From assembly GCA_003952965.2 (NCBI GenBank), contig CM025849.1, positions 35,057,942 through 35,121,941 on the forward strand: DNA of 64,000 bases. The letters run 5' to 3'. The number at the start of each line of letters is the position of its first letter. Position 1 is the stretch's first letter. A program made the translations under genes and the position numbers. Positions 22,438-33,626 of this stretch are shown here, piece by piece. This DNA comes from Morella rubra (Eukaryota > Streptophyta > Magnoliopsida > Fagales > Myricaceae). The notes below the pieces were generated by a model. The model had not been told where the DNA came from and did no database searches. It saw nothing but the letters and a program-made list of their open reading frames with translations.

Positions 22438-24126
22438 ATGTCGACTGGCTCTACACTTGAATCGCTAGTAGATCGTACGCATATATTTGAGAATTTTCAA
22501 TTTTTAATCTTTAATGTGATTCATGGATATGTGAACCTATAGGCAGTGCCCTTTGTTGCTTTTCAACCAAGGAATGAGTTTAGGTGCATTGAGGAGAAAA
22601 GATTTTCAGCCAATGATTCCTTTCAAAGAAAAAAGATATATATCAAATGAATAGAGAACTCTGTGATATACATCCTGAAAAAAACAAAAAAGGATGCATA
22701 TGGCTGTTTGAGGTTTCCATATGCACCCCTTTCTTGTAGTAGGTATTTAATTAAGGAAAAGACAAAATCCAGAAAGTTCTTTGCGGTTTTAGAAAAGATT
22801 ATCAAGATGAGAAAAAGTAGAAGAGTAATTGTAAAATATATTGGTGTTTAAACACTAGATTCTCATAGAAGAATGAATGTGAAAGAAAACCATTCATCAA
22901 ATCACATGGATCTAGCCAAAGAAATGTACCAAGTATGCAGAACATAGTTTGTTGAAGTAACATTGGCTGTACTTCAAAAGAGAACATTATTAGGTAAATG
23001 AAACAGAAATATATATCCTTAGTAGTTTTCATGTATGACTTATCATGTAGGAATGCGGTCATTTTTTTACTGTTACACTAGATTTGTTGAAATAGAAAAG
23101 ACACTATTTGCATCCAAGGAGATTGCTGAAAGGTGTAGTTAGGCTATGTACAACATACAATCAAGTAATGCTTGTTAACAATAATTGAGCAAAAACAATA
23201 AAAAAGGTGTTAAATTTGAAAGAAATATGATGAAAATCTTACAGACAGTGCTTACCTCGAGAGACAAGGCACTTAAGCCCAACAGTGGTTGTACCTAGGC
23301 TTGTGAAGTGCAAGTGTGATGAGACTCAGCGTATAAGCTTCTGAGCCTGCAGGTTTCTAATGAGTGACATTTTCCCCCGCATATATGTTTCTAGGCTAAC
23401 CTTAAAACCTTTACAAAACTGGAGTTTAGTTTTTGTGTGAAATCTGTTGTTTTCTTGTGGTTCTTTGGTGGAAGGGGAAAAGTGATTTTAACTTTGGGGT
23501 GTAGTTCTTTGGCACTTTTGGGTTAGTCTTTTTGGACCTTTAAGAACTCTATTGTTAAGCTATTTCCTGTATGTGCAGAAACTATATCAGTTATCACAAA
23601 TGATGGACGCAATATAGTGGTATGTTACATGATTTTAGTAGAATAAACCAGCCAGATCTTATAAATGTTGCCTATTACTAATTTTGGATTTCGTTTTAGG
23701 GAGTCCTAAAAGGCTTTGACCAGGCTACAAATATCATCCTTGATGAATCTCACGAACGTGTCTACTCTACAAAGGTTTGAACCCTCACACTGACAACCTT
23801 TCAGTTGCAGGTTCTTGTAAACATATACTGGGCCTTCCGACTTAAATAACTCTACTTCTGGTTTTTTCACAGGAAGGTGTGCAACAACTTGTCTTGGGCT
23901 TATACATAATTAGGGGCGACAACATGTAATGCCTTCTTTATCCAACGCGTTGGGAAAGTCAGAGAGGACTTATCTCTTTTGACAGTTTGTTTTGCTATGT
24001 GCTATGATGTAATATACGTCCCTTGATCCTTGCAGAAGCATTGTTGGGGAGCTGGACGAGGAGCTTGATTCCAATCTTGATTTATCAAAACTGAGAGCCC
24101 ATCCCCTGAAGCCTGTCATCCATTGA
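22438..24126 (+). CDS. LSM8: Sm-like protein LSM8 (U6 snRNA-binding LSM2-8 ring), 5 coding exons
   Basis: LSM8 defines the nuclear LSM2-8 heptamer, which binds the 3' end of U6 snRNA and supports pre-mRNA splicing and nuclear RNA decay. Coding exons are 22438-22474, 23579-23619, 23700-23774, 23873-23925 and 24036-24126 (TGA 24124-24126), all with GT-AG borders and consistent phases. The product has 98 residues, the usual length for plant LSM8. It begins MSTGSTLESLVDQTISVITN, followed by the Sm1 motif (NDGRNIVGVLKGFDQATNII) and DESHERVYSTKEGVQQ. Next come Sm2 (LGLYIIRGDNI) and the acidic LSM8 tail with ELDEELD, ending AHPLKPVIH. Every expected residue block is present, so the gene looks functional. 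A long leader intron precedes the ATG. Confidence 0.97.
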
Positions 24127-24385
24127 ATGAACTAGGAAAGATGTAAAAGTTGTTATAGACTCTGTGAGGGAGTAAGACCTGCAATGAAATGTCAGAATAC
24201 TTTGATATACGAATGAAAATTCTGATGTGTTAATAAGTAGCTTTTGAAGGTGTTGAATATTACATTCGGTCCATTGTTGTTTGCTATATTTTTTCTCTTT
24301 AGTCAGTATTATTTGCTTATACCCATAACAAAGCTTTCTGTCAAGTTCTCCAAATGAAAATGAATCAGTTCCCTATCTACCACAC

Positions 24386-24567
24386 GGTGTTTGCGAACCA
24401 AAATTTAAGTTTTCGATAGTTGTTTTGTTGCAATGAGAGATAATTTTAATGAATTTTTTATATTTTTATAATAGAAAAAATGATTTGATAAGAGGCTGAG
24501 AGATTATTTTTTAGTTATTTTATTGGGTTAAAATTTTGAAATGGCCAAATTTTAGGATGCAAACACC
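24386..24567. mobile_element. MITE, ~182 bp (GAGAGATTATTTT family)
   Basis: The left end GGTGTTTGCGAACCAAAATTT pairs with the right end read inward, GGTGTTTGCATCCTAAAATTT. The interior has ATAGAAAAAATGATTTGATA and GAGAGATTATTTTTTAGTTA, shared with 9355-9712, 12842-12975 and 19189-19543. It lies just past the LSM8 3' end. There is no ORF. Confidence 0.75.
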
Positions 24568-25706
24568 AAGGGGGCAGAAAAAGGCACATCTTGTGGATTA
24601 CTTCACGGAACATTGAACTAATGGATATTGTTCTTGTTATGTTGATTGAAGTTAGGCAGGATATATGAATAATTGCGATGACTATTGTGTTAAGATCCCC
24701 ATCCTGTAAAAAAGAAGAAATGCTCTTCTTGGATTCCGTGTCCAGATTTCTGCTTTGTATGAATTACTGTAGGGATGCCCGTGTTCCATGTTCTGCAGTA
24801 TTCCCGAATTAAAGATCTGCAGTATTCCTGAATTAAAGACCTTCATCCGTTTTGCCAGATTAAGAAGGTCTACGGGTATATTGTGGTTCAAATCACAACA
24901 CGGGTGCGACCGACCTAGTCCTTTTACATGTGCATAATGTCACATACTAGAAAAGGAACACCTTCTTTGTTACGAAGTGAAGGCGTTTCAACTCAACCCA
25001 CCCGAATAGTTCAAGAGGCAGCGGGGGTCTCTGCACTAAGAAGTTCAAATCACTAATTGCACAAAAAACTCGCGACTAAAATGAAGAATTAGTTAGCGAA
25101 CCAATCATCTTCTTCAGAATTTCTTTTAACATTAAACTCAATTTGTATAGATACTAAACTAAATTTATTTAAGTTTAATGCCCGTGAATAGATGTCTGAA
25201 TTTTTTTCGTTACCAGACAAAAAAAAAACGAAAAGGCGTGTCTACTCTGTACTCTCCAAAGGCTCTTCAACTCTTTCATCATGTGCCCTCTCAGATCCCG
25301 TCCGTGTTAGCCAATAGATGTGTTTTGCTTCTTTTGATTGCTTGTACAGGATGGAAAGGACACGTTGGAATTGCATTTGAGCCCCAAAAAGTAAGAAAAC
25401 ACTCGTCTAAAATGAACATCTGTTTAGGCAATTTCCAACACAATTTGTACTAGAAGCACTCAACATCCAAGCACTCATTGTGGAAGAGTAGGTTTTCTCG
25501 AATGAGGAAATCAATCTGCTGTTCGAAAAGATGGCATGTGTCTCATGGTGGTGTTTGCTGGCTACTTGTGCATAGTTGTGCTGTTATTATCCACACCCTG
25601 TCCCTGTTGGAGACCTTTCCAACGTTGATCTGGTGGCACCGCAACCATGAGTTCCAAGGCATCTTCATGGTATATGGATTGTTCTTTGTCTATGTTTAAG
25701 TAAGAT
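24568..25706. other. Intergenic, no supported gene
   Basis: ORFs at 25178-25453 and 25478-25699 lack family resemblance and splice context. A 22-base near-repeat (GCAGTATTCCYGAATTAAAGAYC) occurs at about 24797 and 24821. Confidence 0.4.
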
Positions 25707-25985
25707 ATTCGAATTTGGCTACCAGGGTTATAGCTCAGTTGGTACCACTACCACTCACTAATTCACTAACTTTAAAATCAGAAGTTCAAGTCAGGACATA
25801 AGTTGAACTGCTTATAAAAGTAAAGTCTGAACTTGAATTTAATGGATAAATTTGGACAAATTGGTAGTCTTGTTAGTGCTATAGTGACTGATTCATCTAA
25901 GGAAATTTATTACCCTGGTTGCCCCTTTCCTCTTTTACTCAGAAAAAAAAGAAAAAAAAAAAAACAAAACAATTCAAACTTGGCT
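25707..25985 (+). mobile_element. tRNA-derived SINE with poly-A tail and 14-bp target duplications
   Basis: The body is 25721-25971. The head carries a Pol III A box (TAGCTCAGTTGG, 25731-25742) and a B box (GTTCAAGTC, about 25785-25793) with tRNA-like spacing. A tRNA-unrelated body follows, then an A-rich tail (25942-25971). Flanking 14-mers ATTCGAATTTGGCT (25707-25720) and ATTCAAACTTGGCT (25972-25985) match at 12 of 14 positions, as expected for an aged target-site duplication. The element is complete and moderately old. It is not a functional tRNA because the anticodon-arm region does not fold normally. Confidence 0.8.
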
Positions 25986-27695
25986 TGTTTCATTTTGTTG
26001 CTTTACACCCTCGTATACCTGATTCTCTTTCGCACACGAGGGCAAAAGGATTTGAATTTACATCTTTGCGCAAATTGATAAAATACGACAATTTAGACTT
26101 TTAAATGACATTGACTTTATAATTTAGCCGTGAAACCTACAGTTTCCAAGAGAGATAACTTGCCAATTTATCTCAACTAAGTTGGTTTTGTGCCATGGAA
26201 TTCAAAGATCACAAGCATGTGCTCAAGAAAAAAGAAACCGAGGAAGAGATAAAAAAAGAAGAGAGAGAAAGAGGTCTTTTTCGGCTAAGCAAATGGAGGA
26301 GCTTGTACCGAGAATGGTATGTGCAGAATGGAATCATGGCGTTGGATTTGATAGGAAGGATTCCTCATATGTTGGGTGGGCGATGTGGAAGGCGCAATAG
26401 AGCATACTATTCAAGTGTCATCATCTGGGGCTACTTTCTTCTCTCATGATTGCTGCAAAATACCATATGGCATAGATTACTTTTCGACTAAACTGAGGAA
26501 ACCAACGAATTCCAGATAATACTTTTGGTACAAAATGAATTTTTTATTTTTGGACTTAATTTCCGTACATGTGGTATTACTTTGTTGTCAGAAAGTTTTC
26601 AACAAAATTTAGTTTAAACTAGGCATCCAACATCTTAAAGGAGACTGAAGACTGCTGGTTCCGTATAAGTAGGACACATCAGACCAATCTCTCTGTCGAC
26701 ACAACTTCTACGGAAATGAAGTCTTTATTATAACAAAATAACTTTTTTCTTTTATGAAAAGGATCCAAATTATCCGAATTTTAATATGAATAATATTTAA
26801 TAATGTAAAACATATTTTGTAGTGTTTATATATTTTCGAATTTTATGGTTCAATTAGGTTAAGAAATATAAAATATTTTGATCCAATAAAAATCAAGATT
26901 TTTACCAATTAACTAACGGGAACATTATTAATTTCCAAAATAAAATTTTTGTGCAGTACAAGATTGACCAATATATTGTTTTATATTGGGAATTGCTAGA
27001 AAATTTTGCATTTTTCTTGGGAGTTTTATTTATTAAATCTCTTCCAACTTAGATGAAAATGCGGTTTCATATCTTTTTGCTACAAAGACGATGGCATTGT
27101 GCATGAACATTGGTTCTGCCTCTCTGTAATTATTTATTATTATTTAAATATCCAATGCAGTAATATAGTTAAGTTATCAGCTTTAGAATCTTGCACAAAA
27201 GTCAATATAGATTCTAATCGAAAAATAATAATTTTTTATTATATATTTTAATCTGATAAGCAAGCTGTTTAGGATCCTAATCGTGAAGAGGACAAGCCCG
27301 ATACGGTGTATTTTATAAATGTGAAAGAAAGGATCCTCTAGCCATCTAATTGGCACGACCAAATCGCCCGTGAGCCCAAAAGGATTCTTCTCAGATTGCT
27401 AACAGCTTACAGCCCTTTTCTTATTTGTTTCCTTTTAATTATTAATTGGTGCTACCAATCATCATATCCAAGCTAATCTTCAAGAATATGGTAAGTAGGG
27501 GAAGGTTTTGAGTCACTCCCATTAAGTTGGATACCAATTATTGGGATAAAATTATCATTTCACACATTAACAAATCATTTTTCATTTAAATTAATTAAAA
27601 ATTTTAAGAGAGTGTGTAGAGTGTTGAAACCAATAGTACTAGTTGCTTTCATACTCATTTGCTTCTTCTTCTTTTTTGTCAATAACTCTATTTTG
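25986..27695. other. Intergenic, no supported gene
   Basis: AT-rich DNA. The ORF at 26195-26449 encodes a charged lysine/glutamate-rich segment then a hydrophobic tail, and I recognise no family. It overlaps another frame of similar length, so coding is unlikely. Confidence 0.4.
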
Positions 27696-27961
27696 GGTTA
27701 ATTACACTTTGCACTCACATAGTTTAGGATCTTGTCATTTTGCACCTAGTTCTTTTAATTTTGAGACATTTTACCCACGTAATTTTGGGGTCTTGACATT
27801 TTGCACCCTTCTCGTCAATTTATCCGTTATCTCAAACGAAAAATTCAACCATCTATAGAATACATGCAAAACACATGAGTGCAAAGTATATCAAAAATAA
27901 AAGAACGGGGAGTAAAGTGTTAAACCTCCCAAACCACATGGGTGCAAAGAGTAACTAATCC
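27696..27961. mobile_element. MITE with ~30-bp terminal inverted repeats
   Basis: The left end GGTTAATTACACTTTGCACT pairs with the right end read inward, GGATTAGTTACTCTTTGCAC; both continue into CA-T-GTTT. A second copy of the right end occurs at about 28072-28104 (AAACCACGTAGATGCAAAGT). This suggests a nested or duplicated end. No coding sequence is present. Confidence 0.7.
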
Positions 27962-30628
27962 TTTTTGAATATTGAGGCAAAATGGACAAGTGAGCTATAT
28001 GCAGAACACATGATTGACTTTTCCATTCAAAATAATGGATAAATAGACAGCGAGGTGCAAATCAAAGGAAGTTCAAACCACGTAGATGCAAAGTGTAATT
28101 CATGCATTTATTTTTCACATATAAAGTGATTACTACTTTTATCCCATTTTTATTCACTACCTATTGATTTAACACACTTTGCAACATGTCAAAAAAATTT
28201 ATTAATTGATTTTTGGCCTATTAGTTATGATATTACCCCACATATTTTTGTACCACAATATTTTTTAGAAGGGTAAAATTATCGTTTCATAAACCAAAAT
28301 CAGTAACCCTAGTATATTTATCCCTTCTAGATTGTTATTATTTTGCATTGCACCCTCAAGTTACCAATATTAATACATTACACATAAAATTATCATTATA
28401 TTATAATATGGACTCGCTATTAAGATTGATGAAATATAGGGTACGTGGTACAATCATAATGATTAACTAAATCTTTAACCTCAAAAGTGCAGAGTAAATA
28501 TGGTGGTAATTTGAGTGGCGATGTATGATTAGGTGACAAATTGGAGGCATGGATGATAGTTTAGAGGCAAAATTGTTACTTATCTTGGAGTTAATAGAGG
28601 GTCAAGATCAATCTCAATCAGAGAATGGACGGTTCAAGTGCTTCATACATAAAGTCGTTTGGTTATTATAAGTGGGGTTAGACAACAATGGGTGTGGGGT
28701 ACTTAAGTTCCATAGTTTGGGAATTTGGTATGTCATTATTCGAATCTAAAGATTATGCTTCCTGAATTTCAGGCTACCTATGTTGCCAAGAAATTTCTGT
28801 CGATATCATGCTCACATTTCTTTTCCTTTTTCTGTTGGGATGATATTTTTCCTCTCTTTTCCTTCTCCAAACATGAAAAATAATACAGTGAAAACTAATA
28901 TACAAATACATAGTAAATGGAACCAGTCAAGGGTCAAGACATGTTAGGACCCAAACCTTTTTGATCTCGAATAGGAACTATAATCTTGTCTAATTTTCTA
29001 CTCCAATTCGGAGAGAGATAAAAACAGTGTATGAGTCCATTCAATACTACTCGTACTAATTGCTAGATAGTATAAACTCTATAACATTTAATACATGCTT
29101 CTCCGAATTCGAACAATATTTTTATTTTCTTGGTAAATACTTATAACATATTCTTTCTATGAGAAATCCACTGGAAAGACAACAATTGCATCAAACCGTG
29201 AATAGAAAAAACTGTATCCTCAACTAGAAGACTCAGAGGGGCTTCTACCAGCCACATTTTTGAAAGAACTAGGCCATCTAAATTCGGACAGTAAATTAGA
29301 AAAGATACAATCTCTCAAAAGAGAGCGTGAAAGTGATCTCTCTCCTAATGCAACTCTTGCTTTTACTCCCAGTTTATTTGAGGAAAGAAAAGTTGCATAT
29401 TGCTGCCAAAAAAAAAATCCAACAAACACTGTTTTGCAATAGATTATTATTTTAACTAAAAGGATAAAACTACTTAGCACAGTTCCCACACACACCTGTC
29501 CTTTCTGATGTAGAAGATAACAACAACCCTCTGCAATTATTTGAGAATCCCTTTGAAAAGGTCCCTATTAGCTACTTAACCCACCAAAGCTTGACAAAAA
29601 GAAACCCCTTCCCCTTCTATTATCAACTACTGCTGCTGATTACTTTTGTTGCAACCTTTTGCGAAAACTCGGTTTTTTACCCTAAACAAAAAGTGATGGA
29701 GATGCCTAAAGTTATCTGCTAAAAACGGAGTCTGCAGAAAATGACATTATTCATATTTTTAGTACCCAAATGGGCCCTGACTTCATCACATTTCAAGAAG
29801 TGGCACATCGCAGAATAAAGTAAGGCAAGAAACTTTTTAGTCTTTTACATCATTATCTCTAAATTTTTAATACACAAGTGCCTAACCTCCACTCAAGGAG
29901 TCACTTGTCATTTGGTGATTTGATTGAGGAACAAGATCTTAAACTTTAGTCAATTAAGGTGTCAATCACATTTAAAGATTCTTGTAAGTAGAGTTTCTGA
30001 CAATTGTTAAGATATTTTTTGTTTTTTCTTAACAGGTCAACAAAAGTGATGATTTTTTAAGATGACACGTGCATTTTGCGCGTTAAGCTAATCATAACTT
30101 TTAAGAAAGCTTAAAGAGTAAAAAGATTTTCGAAAAAGGACCTTGATTTGAGAACCCACTTTCATTCAAGCTACGTTCCATCATTTCCCACCCCTAAAGC
30201 GACAAGCATATTGTCATTTAGAAAACATGTGGAGAAGACTTTTACTTGCTAATTTATATCAAAATATTTCTAAAAAAGAATGACATGATAATTTTTTTCC
30301 GGCAATAAGTAGGTAGAAATCAAGCATATTATCAACTAATTGAGGGTATACTATATTATTAATTATTTTTTCCGTAAAATTTTAGATACTATTTCACAAC
30401 AATAAATTATAGGGGTTTAAATGGTGAGATGAATCGTCGCTACAAACGCAAAAGTGGTCGCTAATTAGTCTTTTGCAACGAGAAAAATTGGTCGTGGAGT
30501 GTTCGCAATTGATTGTAGTGATGACTTTATTATAGTCACCAAAACATCTTATTAACAACAAATATTTTTGAGTTTTGTCACTAAATGAAGGGTTTAAGAG
30601 ATATTACAGAACAATGTAATATATTTTA
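27962..30628. other. Intergenic, AT-rich, no supported gene
   Basis: Contains an extra MITE end near 28072-28104. No ORF with family resemblance was found; 29220-29495 (minus) and 29260-29442 (plus) overlap each other and look like chance frames. Confidence 0.4.
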
Positions 30629-30905
30629 AGGAAAAATACATTTTTTCGCTCCCAAATATTAGGTTCTGATACTTTATACTCTAAATTATCAATTTCGTTA
30701 TATTTTGCTCCTCAACTATTAAAGTTCTGATACTCAACCGTTATGTCATTGAAACAAAATAACAATTTCCATCTATATTAACGGTTGACTTGCAAAATGT
30801 AAACGGTTGGTAATTGAATGGTGAAATATAACGAAATCTATAATTTGGAGTGCAAAGTATCAGAATTCTACTAATAAGTATTGGGCAAAAAGTGTATTTA
30901 ACTCT
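30629..30905. mobile_element. Foldback MITE with ~70-bp arms
   Basis: The left arm (AAATACATTTTTTCGCTCCC, then TTCTGATACTTTATACTC and TTTCGTTATATTT) is matched by the right arm read inward (AAATACACTTTTTGCCC, then TTCTGATACTTTGCACTC and TTTCGTTATATTT). The arms are long and fairly well conserved. Such elements can give hairpin RNA when transcribed. There is no ORF. Confidence 0.8.
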
Positions 30906-33000
30906 ATATTTTACTTTTACAATGGTTTAGTAAATTCAAAGTTCACAGATTTTTAATTTGTTAAATAAAACCTCAAAGAAAAAAAAATAAGTACGATGAT
31001 GTTCTTAAGTTAACTCTACACGAGACTGACAGTTATTTAGTAGTGATCTGTTTTTTTCATTAATTTTTTCAGTAATTTACCTAATTTTATAATTTTAATA
31101 TTTCAAGGAATATGTCCCTAATTAATTCAATATTTAAGTGACAAAGATTTGTTAGGTGCCTTATGCACTTATTAAAACCTTTTAGTGGGGAATTTATGGG
31201 CTTTTTCCCCCCCTATGATGATAAGATGTAATGCATAAACTAATGTTAATAAAAAGACAAAGTCGCCCTGAACCTTGCGTATTTAATTATGATTTAAAAA
31301 AAGGATAATTTTTGTTTTTTTTATTGGAAGATTTGTCCAACTTTATAATTAACATGCTTCCTAGGGGCCCAAAAATATTGTAAAGCGAAATACTTTGGCA
31401 TCCTCCGCGTGCACTTAAGGTCCCCCACTGGGGTGGCACGAGAAATTATTTATTTTTTTCTCTTCACGTCAAATACGATTCAAAGCATATGTAGCACTTC
31501 ATCATTGGAGAAACAAATAATTAATTTAAAATTTAAAAATTCCATTTAAAATTATTGCTTTTGAGTTTTGTCCTCTATCTATTTATCTCCGAAAGTGATG
31601 GAGGTTTTTATTTATTTTTTCTTCAGTTTTGGTGGCGAGGCCAGGTGTTGAAAGTCCAATCTGTCCCCCGGATTAGTTTAGTGTTTTAATTTGGTTGTTT
31701 GTCTTTGAAGCAAAAGTAGTTCTTTGATGATTCACATGGAGGTGGCCTTTCCGAGTTCTTTGAAAATAAAACCATTTCCATATCTTTTTCATGAAGCAAA
31801 AAATATTTCCTTGTTATTAGAAAATTATCTGTCTTCCTCGTATTAATTTAGGAAAAAACATCACTTTTGACAGTATAGATCAATTGTCATTTATCGATCT
31901 GAATTTCGAATCTCGCCGCATTTAACTTCTTAATTATTAAAATTTATCAATATTTGAATATCAAAATTATAATAGTGATTGTCAAACTAAAATTTTAACA
32001 TCTAAAATTTTATCGCTATTACAATTTTTTTTCTCTCTTCATTTTTTCACAAACTGTTTTCACTTTTTCATTCTTTCTCTTAACCTTTTTTAACTTTTTA
32101 AAATTTTAACCTGAAATTTTACTCCCAAACACTAAATATGGTACATTTTTTACCCTAAATATGGATAGAGTATGGATTGACCAGTGGAATTGGGGTGTAC
32201 CATGCTAAGCCCCACACGGGCTTAGTGTCTTGCGCTCGTGCTTGCCCCTGCAGGCAGTTGGTAGGCCTGGTGGCTTATGCGACATGCATGCACGTTGCCC
32301 TGCTGGCCCGCGCCTCATGGGAACTATAGCCTAATCTTACTCTACTAAAAATATAGTAAAAAGAATACCCTAATTATATCTAAGACCAGATAATATAATA
32401 ACTTGTTACAACATCAAACATGCCAAACCTATATCGACTGCCAGAGTTCCCAAAGATCCAAATATTGTCTAACTTTGATCTGTCTAAAAGCATAATAAAC
32501 AGAAGTTTGAAGTATATTAATAATGGGACATTAGTTTAATATCATCTCACTATCATTATGATGACAAAAGAGATTAAAACGACAGGCCGACAATGTTGGA
32601 ATTCTGTGTTGCAGTCAGTGTCCGATAATAATTCACACATGGGGTTAGAAGGGGTTGCGTAGTCTTTTTCTCTCTAAGAAGAGGGATGTTAGAGTCATTG
32701 TCCATTTTGGTTTCCCCATTGATCAAAACATACCCTACTTTCTAAAAATGGGGTTAATTTATGTTCCCCCCTCTCTCCAGTCCAATTCATCTGTTTGATG
32801 ACGTGTAAATAATCCAGCTATTTCTCTCCTGAACCATGGCTATCAAGAAATAATGCTCACCTTTGAAGGACGTTATTGTAAAAGCAAAACTGGCAAATCT
32901 AGATTTCAGTCCCCTGTTTACTCCTCATTGGCTGAAGTCACAGAAGAGGTAAGAAAATGTTTTCTGTAGTTCTCAGTTCCTCTCTCTTCACTCCCTGCCG
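30906..33000. other. Intergenic; AT-rich with a GC-rich patch
   Basis: There is no supported gene. A degraded relative of the 6183 MITE lies near 31990-32145 (CTAAAATTTTAACATCTAAA ... TACTCCCAAACACTAAAT). A GC-rich patch of unknown origin is at 32195-32330. The bHLH promoter presumably occupies the last few hundred bases. Confidence 0.45.
32195..32330. other. GC-rich patch of unknown origin in AT-rich spacer
   Basis: Sequence such as GCCCCACACGGGCTTAG, CTTGCCCCTGCAGGCAGTTG and GCATGCATGCACGTTGCCCT contrasts sharply with the surrounding AT-rich DNA. No ORF or known family is recognisable. It may be a fragment of a repeat or an insertion. Confidence 0.5.
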
Positions 33001-33041
33001 TCGCCACCATATAACACGTCTCCACTCCCAGCAGCAATTTT

Positions 33042-33060
33042 AGAGAGAGAGAGAGAGAGA
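33042..33060 (+). repeat. (GA)n microsatellite in the bHLH upstream region
   Basis: An uninterrupted AG repeat of about nine units, roughly 570 bp before the bHLH start codon. GA repeats are common in plant core promoters and leaders and can bind BBR/BPC factors. A TATA-like ATATAAC at about 33010 lies 30 bp upstream. Confidence 0.7.
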
Positions 33061-33626
33061 TTTTTGAATGAGAGAGAAAGAGAGTTGGCTTTGGCTTTTC
33101 TTCTTATGCTGTGTTCCCATCTGATTTTCGGTTTTTTTTTTTCCTTGCTTTCAGTGATTGCTTTTGCTGTTAATGTTTTCTTGAGCTGAGTGGTTCAGAT
33201 TCACAAGTGGAAAACTGGCTTGGCGTCAGATTTGATAGTGGTTGGTGTTTCTGAGGAGAAAAATTTAGCAACTTTGCTATTTTGACTCTCTGCTTTCTCC
33301 TCTGTTTCTTTTCGATAGCAGTGTGTTCTCAGTCCAAGTACAATATATTGATCTGGGCTTGGTATTCTGTGTTAGATCCACGTGAATCAGCAGAAAATTT
33401 TCCTAAAAATCTTCTGGGAACTACTCTTTGTTATAAAAGGAAACAGAGCCAATCTTTGTTCTTATTGGTGATTTGTGAGAGCTTTTCCGATTTCCTAAGC
33501 TTTTGTTTTGATTTCATCTAAAGGTTCGTATTGAAATCTTCAAAAAGTGAACTACTTTCCTTAACTTCAACTTCAAGCTTTTTTATGAGAGAAAACTGAG
33601 AGTAGAGATAAAGCGGAGATAAGCAA

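Noticed and set aside
25729-25800. Possible functional tRNA gene (A box and B box present)
   Set aside because: The anticodon arm does not form a normal stem and the sequence continues into a body with a poly-A tail and target duplications, so it is a SINE.
26182-26449. Two overlapping charged ORFs (KEERER-rich)
   Set aside because: The composition comes from A/G-rich sequence; no family, no conserved motif, no splice support.
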